This document shows, one piece after another, positions 36,393-44,818 of a DNA stretch of 64,000 nt (position 1 is the first letter of the stretch; each line of letters begins with the position of its first letter). The position numbers and the translations under genes were made by a program. Below the pieces are notes generated by a model that saw nothing but the letters and a program-made list of their open reading frames with translations, did not search any database and was not told where the DNA came from. The stretch lies in assembly GCA_964552655.1 (NCBI GenBank), contig CAZKHG010000009.1, positions 33,528-97,527 of the forward strand. The letters run 5' to 3'. The stretch comes from CAZKHG01 sp964552655. Its GTDB lineage: Bacteria; Bacteroidota; Bacteroidia; Bacteroidales; Tenuifilaceae.

Positions 36393-38600
36393 CTAAACTT
36401 TTATACCCCAAACCAAAACATCATCAATTTGTTCGTTTTTTCCCTTCCAGTTCATATAGGTGTTTTCAATTTGTTCTTTTTGTTGATCGGTTGGTAAATC
36501 TTTTATTTTAAGCAAAAGGGAGAAAAGTCGTGATCGCATAAATTTTTTATTTGCATCTCCGCCAAATTGGTCAAGGTAACCATCTGTTGTTAAATAAATT
36601 AAGTCCCCTTTCTTTAAATATGTTTTTTGCTTATTGAAATTCCGGTTAAATAGTACTGTTGACATCCCCAGGGTGGTATTATCGGGTTTCAGAATGTCAA
36701 TGGTGTTGTTTCTTAGCAGAAAAAGAGGGATTAATGCACCCGAAAAAGTAATTTCACCGGTTGATTTATTATAAACGCTTAAAGCAATGTCCATGCTATC
36801 TTTAAGCACAGCCTCTTCTTTGTCCTTTTTTAGCCTTCTTCTTAATTCTGTGTTTAAAAATGCCAGAATCTCAGATGTGTCATCAAGTCCCTGTTGGTTA
36901 ATTGCCTGGTTTAACAAATCTATTCCAATAATACTCATAAATGCCCCCGGAACTCCATGGCCGGTGCAATCGGCTATAGCAAAATATAACAATTCTTTTC
37001 TGGCAGAAAACCAGTAGAAGTCCCCACTTACAATATCTTTGGGTTTGTAAAAGATGAATTGTTCTTTAAAAAAGATGTTTGTTCCATCCAGATCAGGGAA
37101 GATTGATTTCTGAATTTTTTCTGCATATCTTATACTGTCTGTAATTTTACCAATATAGTTCTCTATTATTTGATAAGCGTCTTCCAGGTTTTTGTTTTTA
37201 ATTTCAATATTCATCCTTTGTATTTCAATCTCCTCTTTTTGAGACTGTATTTCATTTTTCTGCCGATTAAGCGCCTGATTTTTACTCTCTATTTCTGTGT
37301 TTTGCTTGGAAAGTAGGTAATTGGCATTACGCTTGGTTGTAAAAGCCAAATAAACCAGAACAATTATTATAAGGCTAAGACCAAGGCTTATCAGTAACGA
37401 AATGTTTATCAATCTCTGTTTTTTAAACTCGCGGGCATTTTGTTCTTGATTTTGTTGCAGAAATTTTATTTGCTGCTCTTTCTTTTCTGATTCAAAAACG
37501 GCCTGGACGGTAGAAATGTGCCTGGCGCTTTTTTCATTTAAAACACTATCCTTGTATAGAGCAGCAATTTTATAAAAGGAAAGTGCTTCTTTATCTTGAT
37601 TTTTTATTGAATAAATAGTACTAAGGGCCTCATATGCTGACTGCAGATGAACCAGGCTGTGAATATCTTTTGCAATGACAATTGATTTATTTAAAAAATT
37701 TATTGATTCGTTGTACCTGTTAAGCACAATTAACGCCCTTCCAATGTTTAAATAACTTTCTGCAATAAATTTTTTATCGCCGAGTTTTTGATCAATCACC
37801 AATGCCTTTGAAAAATAATCTAATGCTGTTTTTGCATCACCATTTAGAAGTGTAATTTTCCCGATTGCATTATAAGAAATTGCGATTCCCTTTTCGTTTT
37901 TAAGTGTTTGGTTTATTTCAAACGATCTAAGATAGTATTCTTTTGCTTTATTATAGTTCCCAGTAAATTCATAAACCTCTCCAATATTATTATTATTGAT
38001 GGCCTGGCTTAACTGGTTTTTCTGTTTTATTGCCAAATCTAGAGCCTTGTTAAAAAAAGATAGGGCTTCGTCATATCTTCCATTCAAAGAGTAAATATTA
38101 CCCAAGCTATTATATGAAACAGAAATGGAAAATGTGTCTTTTGTTTCTTCTGCAACTTTTAATGCTTTTGTATGGTATTCTGCAGCACTTGCATGGTTGT
38201 CAATTCTTCTATAAACAACCCCAATATTGTTTAGTGAAATGGTTTGTCCCCGTTTGTATCCTGATTCTTCGGCAATATTAAGTGCGGTTTTATGAACTCT
38301 TAACGCCTCGTTGTATTTTGAATTATTTCTTAATAAAACACCCAGGCGGTTCAGGTTGTCCACTTTAAATAGAATTGAGTCCGATTTATTTAATTGATTT
38401 TCGGTTTTTCTTGTATATTCTTCGGCTAAAGCATTTTCTTTTGCAGAAAAATAGTAATCCGTTATTTCCATCATCACACGCGCCTTATCTTCGGGGCTCT
38501 TGAATGTTTCCGCTTTCTTAATTAATGAATCAATATTTTGACACAACCCATTTTGGGAAATGATAAGCTGAAAAACAAGAAATAATATATATTTACCCAT
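36393..38600 (-). CDS. TPR-transmembrane-SpoIIE phosphatase
   Basis: This is a 735-residue signalling protein. A signal peptide (about 1-20) is followed by seven or more tetratricopeptide repeats (about 60-345), one transmembrane helix near 395-418, a coiled coil (about 420-490) and a C-terminal PP2C/SpoIIE phosphatase domain. The metal-binding Asp residues are visible in GDFYWF, ADCTGHGVPGAFMS and TTDGYLDQFGG, so it should be active. Such proteins usually dephosphorylate an anti-sigma antagonist. No such partner is adjacent, although an RsbW-like kinase lies at 50637. It starts the four-gene set. Confidence 0.93.
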   Translation of the reverse strand: MGKYILFLVFQLIISQNGLCQNIDSLIKKAETFKSPEDKARVMMEITDYYFSAKENALAEEYTRKTENQLNKSDSILFKVDNLNRLGVLLRNNSKYNEALRVHKTALNIAEESGYKRGQTISLNNIGVVYRRIDNHASAAEYHTKALKVAEETKDTFSISVSYNSLGNIYSLNGRYDEALSFFNKALDLAIKQKNQLSQAINNNNIGEVYEFTGNYNKAKEYYLRSFEINQTLKNEKGIAISYNAIGKITLLNGDAKTALDYFSKALVIDQKLGDKKFIAESYLNIGRALIVLNRYNESINFLNKSIVIAKDIHSLVHLQSAYEALSTIYSIKNQDKEALSFYKIAALYKDSVLNEKSARHISTVQAVFESEKKEQQIKFLQQNQEQNAREFKKQRLINISLLISLGLSLIIIVLVYLAFTTKRNANYLLSKQNTEIESKNQALNRQKNEIQSQKEEIEIQRMNIEIKNKNLEDAYQIIENYIGKITDSIRYAEKIQKSIFPDLDGTNIFFKEQFIFYKPKDIVSGDFYWFSARKELLYFAIADCTGHGVPGAFMSIIGIDLLNQAINQQGLDDTSEILAFLNTELRRRLKKDKEEAVLKDSMDIALSVYNKSTGEITFSGALIPLFLLRNNTIDILKPDNTTLGMSTVLFNRNFNKQKTYLKKGDLIYLTTDGYLDQFGGDANKKFMRSRLFSLLLKIKDLPTDQQKEQIENTYMNWKGKNEQIDDVLVWGIKV

Positions 38601-38669
38601 GGTTGTATTTTATATCCGGTTATAAAAGTATTTATTATTCGCATTTGTAATAACTAAAGAAACAAAAAA

Positions 38670-41117
38670 ATGATTCGGTATACTAAAAAAATATTTGCGA
38701 TTATTTTATCATTGGCCTTAGTTCTATTTATCTTATTTATCTTATTTATAAATTATTTCAGGAATGATCTGATTCTTTTAATTAACAATAGAATAAACTC
38801 GAATGGTCCCTTTTGTGTTTATTATTCTAAAATTGAGCTTGAACCCTGGCGGTTTTTTCCAAACATCACATTTAAGGTTTCAAAACCAAATATCACCTTG
38901 AATTCTAATAATAATCCGGTTTCAATTGTACGCGCATCAAACCTTTACTTAAACATCAACCTCTTAGAGGCGATAAGAAAAAATTTTGTTGTGAACTCAT
39001 TATCCATTGCCGATGGAGTGATTAATGCCGATACATTATTATTCAACTTGTTCACCAACACTAAAAATAATGATGCTGGCGATTTGAATCTTTATCTGGG
39101 CTTTAAAAACATAGCGTTAAAAAACGTAGTTCTGTCATATTCGGTTTCGTCTAATTCCTATTATAAAATATTTATTAGTTCGGCACAGATAGCTGGAAAA
39201 TATTACAATAATACAGGTTTTTTTAAAATTCAAACCGTTTCTGATTCAATTGCTTATAATGAAAAAATAATCAAAGTTCTAACTACAAAAGTTAAATTAC
39301 GTGGAGACCTCTCAATAAACAGAAATTCAATCGTTTTATATAACTCTGAATTATCTTTATACAATATCAATTTTAAAACAGATTTTTCTTATGGGTTTCT
39401 ATCAGATTCTTTGAAAATTTCCCTGATGGCCCAAAAGATAAACCTTGGCAAACAACAATCATTACTACATAAGTTTACAAATTTGAAAAATGTTAAGGGA
39501 CACCTATCTCTTGATTTTTTATATTTAACCAATATGTCGATACCCGATTATAATTATATACAAAGTAATTTCGCTTTATATAATTCAACATTTCAATACA
39601 ATAATATATCTCATGTTATTATAAATGAACTATCTGGTTCTTTTTATTTTAACTCTTCGTTAAAGGATACTAAGTTATATATTAATCATTTTAAAATAGC
39701 ACATCAGGGCTCTTATATTAACGGAGCCGTAAAAATAGCCAACCTTAATCAACCCTTGGTTTTCCTTGATAGCAAATTTGCCATTGATAAAAGATCTCTA
39801 ACTATTCTTCAAAAAAATTTTTCTGCTGATTTTTCAGGAACCCTTAAAACGATTATAAAACTAAGTAGTCTAAGTGATTTTAACTCCGCTAAAGTTCTCC
39901 AAATAAAATCGTCGTTATTAATGGAAAATCCAACTTATAAAAATTTTGATTTTTTGACGGGCTTTAAAACACAGATTGAAATTAATAATGATGCTTGTAA
40001 TGCAAGATTTTCCGGATTGCTTAACGAATCATTGATAAAAGGGGATATTCACATCCCTTTATTTATGCAGTTTTTAAATACCAGAAAGGATTTGTTTGCT
40101 AATGTTAGTATAACTTCAGATAATGTTGACTTAAACTATTTAAAAAATGTTTTTGGTTCAACGTCAGGGCCAAAAAAGGGATTAGACATTGAGCTTGGCT
40201 TAAACGTAAAATGCAATTTTAACAATGTTGAATATGGCAATTATCAATTCAACAAGGTTTCTCTCAATTTAAATTATGGTCGCGATGTAGTTGATATTCC
40301 CGATTTTAATTTCTCTGCTTTTGATGGTTCTTTTAAAGGCAATGCAAGTTTTAATAATAATCTGATATTCGTATCGGATTTTGATAATATAAATATCAAA
40401 TCATTATCAACCTTCCTGTCCAACGAGTTTAAACAAACAGATTTTAGCAATTTCATTGATGGTCGTCTGGCAGGAAATATCCGCTTTAGCGGAAATATTG
40501 ATAGCCTTTTATTAAATAAATATAATGAAACAAGCGTTGTAGCATCATTAAAAATAAATAATGGGAAAATATCAAATCTTAAACAATTGCAAAAGTTATC
40601 ATTGTTAGTCAAGCTTAAAGAGTTGGATGTCATAGAGTTTAAAACGCTGGAAAATACTTTTTATTTAAAAAACAATATTTTATCAATACCCAACATGGAA
40701 ATAAGAAGTAATTTGCTTGATCTCCGGGTGTCTGGAAACCACCTCCTTGGTGGAAATTATAGTTACCTGTTAAATTTTAAGCTCTCTGATTTACTTGGGA
40801 AAAAATATAAAAACTTCGATCGGGATAAAAATTATTATACCGATGATGCAAATAGGGTAAATTTGTTTTTCAAAATAGTTGGAACCCAGAAGGATTTTTC
40901 AGTATCATTTGATACCAAGAGCGCTTACAACAATTTTAAAAACAATATCATTACAGATACACGGGAATTAAAAAATTCAATCGTTGATGATATAATAAAA
41001 CCTAAAGATCCGGCAACACATTCCCAACAAAATAAAATTGACTCCATGAGCAATAAAAATGTTATTTCTCCATTTAAGATTGAGTGGGATGAGCTGGACA
41101 CGATGAAAATTAAATAA
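38670..41117 (+). CDS. AsmA-like protein
   Basis: This 815-residue protein has an N-terminal transmembrane anchor (about 9-32) and a very long periplasmic region of beta-strands with low-complexity Asn, Ser, Leu and Ile content. The C-terminal part (SLKINNGKISNLKQLQKLS, followed by FKLSDLLGKKYK) matches the AsmA C-terminal pattern. AsmA/TamB-type proteins are linked to phospholipid transport between membranes. It is divergent from the TPR/SpoIIE gene (69-bp gap) and 9 bp upstream of the histidine kinase. Confidence 0.85.
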   Translation: MIRYTKKIFAIILSLALVLFILFILFINYFRNDLILLINNRINSNGPFCVYYSKIELEPWRFFPNITFKVSKPNITLNSNNNPVSIVRASNLYLNINLLEAIRKNFVVNSLSIADGVINADTLLFNLFTNTKNNDAGDLNLYLGFKNIALKNVVLSYSVSSNSYYKIFISSAQIAGKYYNNTGFFKIQTVSDSIAYNEKIIKVLTTKVKLRGDLSINRNSIVLYNSELSLYNINFKTDFSYGFLSDSLKISLMAQKINLGKQQSLLHKFTNLKNVKGHLSLDFLYLTNMSIPDYNYIQSNFALYNSTFQYNNISHVIINELSGSFYFNSSLKDTKLYINHFKIAHQGSYINGAVKIANLNQPLVFLDSKFAIDKRSLTILQKNFSADFSGTLKTIIKLSSLSDFNSAKVLQIKSSLLMENPTYKNFDFLTGFKTQIEINNDACNARFSGLLNESLIKGDIHIPLFMQFLNTRKDLFANVSITSDNVDLNYLKNVFGSTSGPKKGLDIELGLNVKCNFNNVEYGNYQFNKVSLNLNYGRDVVDIPDFNFSAFDGSFKGNASFNNNLIFVSDFDNINIKSLSTFLSNEFKQTDFSNFIDGRLAGNIRFSGNIDSLLLNKYNETSVVASLKINNGKISNLKQLQKLSLLVKLKELDVIEFKTLENTFYLKNNILSIPNMEIRSNLLDLRVSGNHLLGGNYSYLLNFKLSDLLGKKYKNFDRDKNYYTDDANRVNLFFKIVGTQKDFSVSFDTKSAYNNFKNNIITDTRELKNSIVDDIIKPKDPATHSQQNKIDSMSNKNVISPFKIEWDELDTMKIK

Positions 41118-41126
41118 TTTATAGCT

Positions 41127-42290
41127 GTGGAAAAAAGGTTTACAGCCTTAAATTGGCGTTTTATAGTTTTTTTTGTGGTTGCAGTAATCGCGATAACCTC
41201 TTTATATATAACCAATTCCCTGGTAAAGGAGCTCTCCTTGGAGGAGAAAAAAAGGATTGAACTTTGGGCAGAAGGGGTTCGTCAACTTTCAAATCTTGAA
41301 AATACAAACCAGGATTTCTCTTTTATTTTTCAGGTGATCCAAAACAATTCGACTGTTCCTGTAATATTAACGGATGAAAATGGGACTGTTTTGTCATTTA
41401 GAAACATATCACAAGCAGTAATAGATAAACCAGATAAAATTAATGAACTTATAGCGGAGTTTCGTTTGTCCCACGAACCAATCGTTGTCACTCTTTTAGA
41501 TGGCACAAAAAATTATGTCTATTTTAAAGATAGTTCTACTTTAATAAAATTAACATATTATCCATATATTCAGATATTTATTGTGTTCCTGTTTCTTTCA
41601 ATTGCATATTATGGTTTTAGTCAGGCCAGGAAAGCAGAACAAAATAAAATTTGGGTGGGGCTTGCTAAAGAAACCGCCCATCAGCTTGGAACCCCCACTT
41701 CATCGCTAATGGCATGCCTTCATATAATAAAAAACAATGAGAATCTTTCTTTTGTTTCCTCCGAACTTGAAAAAGATATTTTACGCCTTGAAAAAATATC
41801 CGATCGGTTTTCAAAAATAGGGTCTGTTCCTAACCTTGAAGAAAAAAACCTCGTTGATGTCATTGACAGATCCATAGATTATATCAAAACCAGAGTGTCA
41901 AAAAACATTATTTTTAATAAGTTATACAGCAACAAAGACGATATAATTCTCCCATTAAACGATACATTAATTGAGTGGGTTATTGAAAATGTTGTTAAGA
42001 ATTCTATTGATGCAATTGAAGGCAATGGAGAAATTTCATTTTCAATTATAAATCAAACACAGGTAGTTTACATAGATATTAAAGACAACGGGAGGGGGAT
42101 ATCACGATCTAAGTTTAAAAAAATATTTTTACCGGGTTATACAACCAAAAAACGTGGCTGGGGACTTGGGTTAACTCTATCGAAGAGGATAATCGAGGAA
42201 TACCATGGGGGTCAAATATTTATTAACGGCTCAGAAATTAACAAGGGAACAACCCTAAGAATTGTCTTGCCTAGAAAGAGTGTTTCATGA
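41127..42290 (+). CDS. Orphan sensor histidine kinase
   Basis: This 387-residue membrane kinase has TM1 at about 10-30, a short extracytoplasmic domain, TM2 at about 148-166, a dimerisation helix with phospho-acceptor His185 in KETAHQLGTPTSSL, and an ATPase domain with N-box ENVVKNSIDAIEG, G1 DNGRGIS and G2 WGLGLTLSKRII. There is no HAMP or PAS domain, and no response regulator gene is nearby. The start is GTG at 41127, 9 bp after the AsmA-like gene. The input signal is unknown. Confidence 0.93.
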   Translation: MEKRFTALNWRFIVFFVVAVIAITSLYITNSLVKELSLEEKKRIELWAEGVRQLSNLENTNQDFSFIFQVIQNNSTVPVILTDENGTVLSFRNISQAVIDKPDKINELIAEFRLSHEPIVVTLLDGTKNYVYFKDSSTLIKLTYYPYIQIFIVFLFLSIAYYGFSQARKAEQNKIWVGLAKETAHQLGTPTSSLMACLHIIKNNENLSFVSSELEKDILRLEKISDRFSKIGSVPNLEEKNLVDVIDRSIDYIKTRVSKNIIFNKLYSNKDDIILPLNDTLIEWVIENVVKNSIDAIEGNGEISFSIINQTQVVYIDIKDNGRGISRSKFKKIFLPGYTTKKRGWGLGLTLSKRIIEEYHGGQIFINGSEINKGTTLRIVLPRKSVS

Positions 42291-42333
42291 AATATTGTTT
42301 TCTATTATTCTCTCATTCATCTTTACTCATAAT

Positions 42334-42585
42334 TCATGGAACCGGGTCATAACCGTGTCCGCCCCATGGGTGACATCTTCGTAACCGATTAATTGTCAAC
42401 CATAACCCTTTAAATATTCCATATTTATTAAACGCCTGGATTGAATATTCGGAACAGGTTGGTGTAAACCTACAACTATTAGGAAAATAAGGTGATATAA
42501 GTATCTGATAAACTTTAACCAGACCTATTGGTAATAAAGAAAGGGTTTTTGAAAGAAATTTGACCGGGCTATTTATTTTTTTCAT
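42334..42585 (-). CDS. yidD: Membrane protein insertion efficiency factor YidD
   Basis: This 83-residue protein has the YidD signature: LISPYFPNSCRFTPTCSEYS with three cysteines, then RLRRCHPWGGHGYDPVP. It assists YidC-dependent insertion at the inner membrane. It overlaps rnpA by 17 bp in another frame, the classic rnpA-yidD coupling. Confidence 0.96.
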   Translation of the reverse strand: MKKINSPVKFLSKTLSLLPIGLVKVYQILISPYFPNSCRFTPTCSEYSIQAFNKYGIFKGLWLTINRLRRCHPWGGHGYDPVP

Positions 42586-42955
42586 TTTCTTCTTCCAATA
42601 CAGTTTTTAAATCGGCCAGTAATTTGATTACCGCATTCTCTATTGCTTTATAGCCAACAATTTCATGTGAAACATATACAAAAGCGAAGTGTAATCCATC
42701 CGCTTTAATTGTATTTAAGATATTATTAATCCGAAAGGCCTCTTTCATTCTCCTTCTGATGGTATTTCTTTGAATTGCCTTTTTGTGGTGTTTTTTAGGA
42801 ACACTGAAAAGCACTTTAAATCCTTCTGGTTTATCTGATCTTACAAAAAAAACTAACTTAATCGGGTGTGAGAATATACTTTTACCCGACAGGAAAAGTT
42901 GGTTTATATCCTTTTCTGATTTTAATCTTTGATTTTTTCTGAAAAAAAGGTTCAT
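42569..42955 (-). CDS. rnpA: Ribonuclease P protein component
   Basis: This is the protein subunit of RNase P, which matures tRNA 5' ends. The 128-residue protein has the conserved basic motif QRNTIRRRMKEAFR and an N-terminal RLKSEKDINQLF. The ATG is at 42953-42955, immediately after a hairpin and T-tract that ends hemD. rnpA is often beside rpmH and dnaA, but here it follows hemD, a layout I know from other Bacteroidota. Confidence 0.95.
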   Translation of the reverse strand: MNLFFRKNQRLKSEKDINQLFLSGKSIFSHPIKLVFFVRSDKPEGFKVLFSVPKKHHKKAIQRNTIRRRMKEAFRINNILNTIKADGLHFAFVYVSHEIVGYKAIENAVIKLLADLKTVLEEENEKNK

Positions 42956-42956
42956 A

Positions 42957-42984
42957 ATAAAAAAGGGGGTTTAAAGCCCCCTCT
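42957..42984 (-). terminator. Rho-independent terminator between hemD and rnpA
   Basis: On the minus strand, just after the hemD stop, a stem AGGGGG/CCCCCT (six pairs, loop TTTAAAG or its complement) is followed by TTTTTT. It lies only a few bases before the rnpA ATG. It would end hemD transcripts and may act as an attenuator for rnpA-yidD. Confidence 0.75.
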
Positions 42985-42987
42985 GGA

Positions 42988-43740
42988 TTACTTATTCTCT
43001 TTATTGTGTCTCTTAATAAATTCCTCAAGGGCCTGGGTCATACTTGGACAATTTGCCGTAGGTGCTGAGATATCTAATCTTAATCCGGCATCCTTTATCG
43101 CTTTTGCTGTAGAAGGTCCAAAAGCCGCTATTTTAATTTCCTTCTGATCAAAGTTCGGAAAATTATCGTAGAGAGATTTTATCTCGTTTGAACTATAAAA
43201 AACAAGTATATCATAAGAAAGAGCATCAATTTCGGACAGGTTGCTGCTAATTGTTTTATAAAGAATAACCTTTGAGTATTTTACCCGGCTCTTATCAAGC
43301 ATCTTAGGGATTTCTGGTTTATGAACATCCGAAAGGGGAAGTATAAATTTTTCTTCCTTGTGTTTAAGAATAACATCCATCAGGTCGGCAAAAGTATTGT
43401 TTCCATAAAAAATTTTTCTTTTGCGATATACAATGTATTTTTGAAGGTAAAGGGCAACTGATTCGGTAATACAAAAATACTTCATGGTTTCTGGAACCAC
43501 AATTCTGATCTCTTCTGTTATTCTAAAAAAATGATCAATTGCTGTTTTGCTTGTAAATATAACGGCGGAGTGCTCAAGAATATCAACGCGTTGCTGCCTG
43601 AATTCCTTAGAGGGGATGCCTTCAATATGTATAAATGGTTTATAATCAACCCTTAAACCATATTTCTGAGCCAACTCAAAATAGGGCGATTTCTCTGTTT
43701 GCGGCTCTGGTTGCGAAACAAGGATTTTCTTTATTTTCAA
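42988..43740 (-). CDS. hemD: Uroporphyrinogen-III synthase family protein
   Basis: This is a HemD-type protein, which closes and isomerises the hydroxymethylbilane ring in tetrapyrrole synthesis. Reading from the TTG at 43738-43740, it has 250 residues beginning KIKKILVSQPEPQTEKSPYF, the N-terminus I associate with Bacteroidota homologues. A longer frame from TTG 43791 would overlap the DUF4271 gene. The two-domain pattern ends with YSSNEIKSLYDNFP and IAAFGPSTAKAIKDAGL. The family call is good; catalytic residues in HemD are poorly conserved, so activity is inferred. Confidence 0.88.
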   Translation of the reverse strand: MKIKKILVSQPEPQTEKSPYFELAQKYGLRVDYKPFIHIEGIPSKEFRQQRVDILEHSAVIFTSKTAIDHFFRITEEIRIVVPETMKYFCITESVALYLQKYIVYRKRKIFYGNNTFADLMDVILKHKEEKFILPLSDVHKPEIPKMLDKSRVKYSKVILYKTISSNLSEIDALSYDILVFYSSNEIKSLYDNFPNFDQKEIKIAAFGPSTAKAIKDAGLRLDISAPTANCPSMTQALEEFIKRHNKENK

Positions 43741-43769
43741 GTGCCTGGGTATTAAAGTATCCTCTTTTA

Positions 43770-44795
43770 TTAGCTTCTTACCCCTTTCCAAATTGCCAGT
43801 AAGGGTATAATTTCAAGGGCACAAAGGTACAAAATGAAATAGAAAATTGAAAATCCATTTTCGACAAACACGTTTAATACCCTTATTGTTTTCATAATCA
43901 ACGCGATAATAACAATTCCCAGACTTATATATACAATAATTTCGCTAATATTAACCTGAGTATAATATGCAAAAAATACCAAGGGGGTGATAATAATTGA
44001 TATTGCTCTTGTGAATAGTGTTCCGTTCTGAAAAATATATTTAATAAATTCTTTGTATCCTGTTGTAAATGAGATAATTTGATGAACCAAATATTTATAA
44101 ATTCTTATTCCGATGAGCCCGGTTATAATAAGTAAAATTGTTACTAGCGGGGTTTTATAATACACAAGGTTATCGTTTGATTTTATAACCATGAAGATTA
44201 AAATTGAAATGGTAATAAAATAAAGGATATCAAGTATTGTCATTAATCGGGATAATGTCGTGGTGGTAGTGTTTATCAATCGGTTGGCTGTAAACTTAAA
44301 AATTGTGCTTTCAAATAATTGAGTAAAATATTTTCTGTACCTGTTTACTATAAGAGAAAGAAGAATTAGAGTCAGGAGAATTATTGCAAAAACAAGATCA
44401 TTGTTTGTCTCTGTGTTTCGTTCAACAATTGTTTTAGATATTCTAGGGTTTTGTTCCTTTTGAAAATTCAGATTTTCTTTGTTTTCTGCCTGCCTGGTTT
44501 TGGTAAGTATTGAAATAAAATCCTTTTGTGGTTCTATTTTATTGTAGTTTATAAAGTCAACGTAAATAGAATTTTGTGTATGGTCGATTAGGTAATTGGC
44601 TGAATCGGTAATATTTGCAGAATCATCCTTCTTAATTTTTTCACCCTGAATTATTGCTTTTACAGGTTTTTTTGCTCCCTTTTTTATAATTAGCGTATCT
44701 CGGGGAATTTTATTCGCTGAATCTAACCTCAATTTAACTAAGGTGTCCTGATTGGTTGGATATATGAATTTTTGATTGGGAAAATTTATTTTCAT
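43770..44795 (-). CDS. DUF4271 membrane protein
   Basis: This 341-residue protein has a polar, Lys-rich N-terminal half (about 1-120) and seven or eight membrane segments after residue 125. It resembles DUF4271 proteins of Bacteroidota, which sit just before hemD as here. The function is unknown. The stop is 29 bp before the preferred hemD start. Confidence 0.82.
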   Translation of the reverse strand: MKINFPNQKFIYPTNQDTLVKLRLDSANKIPRDTLIIKKGAKKPVKAIIQGEKIKKDDSANITDSANYLIDHTQNSIYVDFINYNKIEPQKDFISILTKTRQAENKENLNFQKEQNPRISKTIVERNTETNNDLVFAIILLTLILLSLIVNRYRKYFTQLFESTIFKFTANRLINTTTTTLSRLMTILDILYFITISILIFMVIKSNDNLVYYKTPLVTILLIITGLIGIRIYKYLVHQIISFTTGYKEFIKYIFQNGTLFTRAISIIITPLVFFAYYTQVNISEIIVYISLGIVIIALIMKTIRVLNVFVENGFSIFYFILYLCALEIIPLLAIWKGVRS

Positions 44796-44818
44796 TTATT
44801 TAAAAATTTGGCGTAAAA

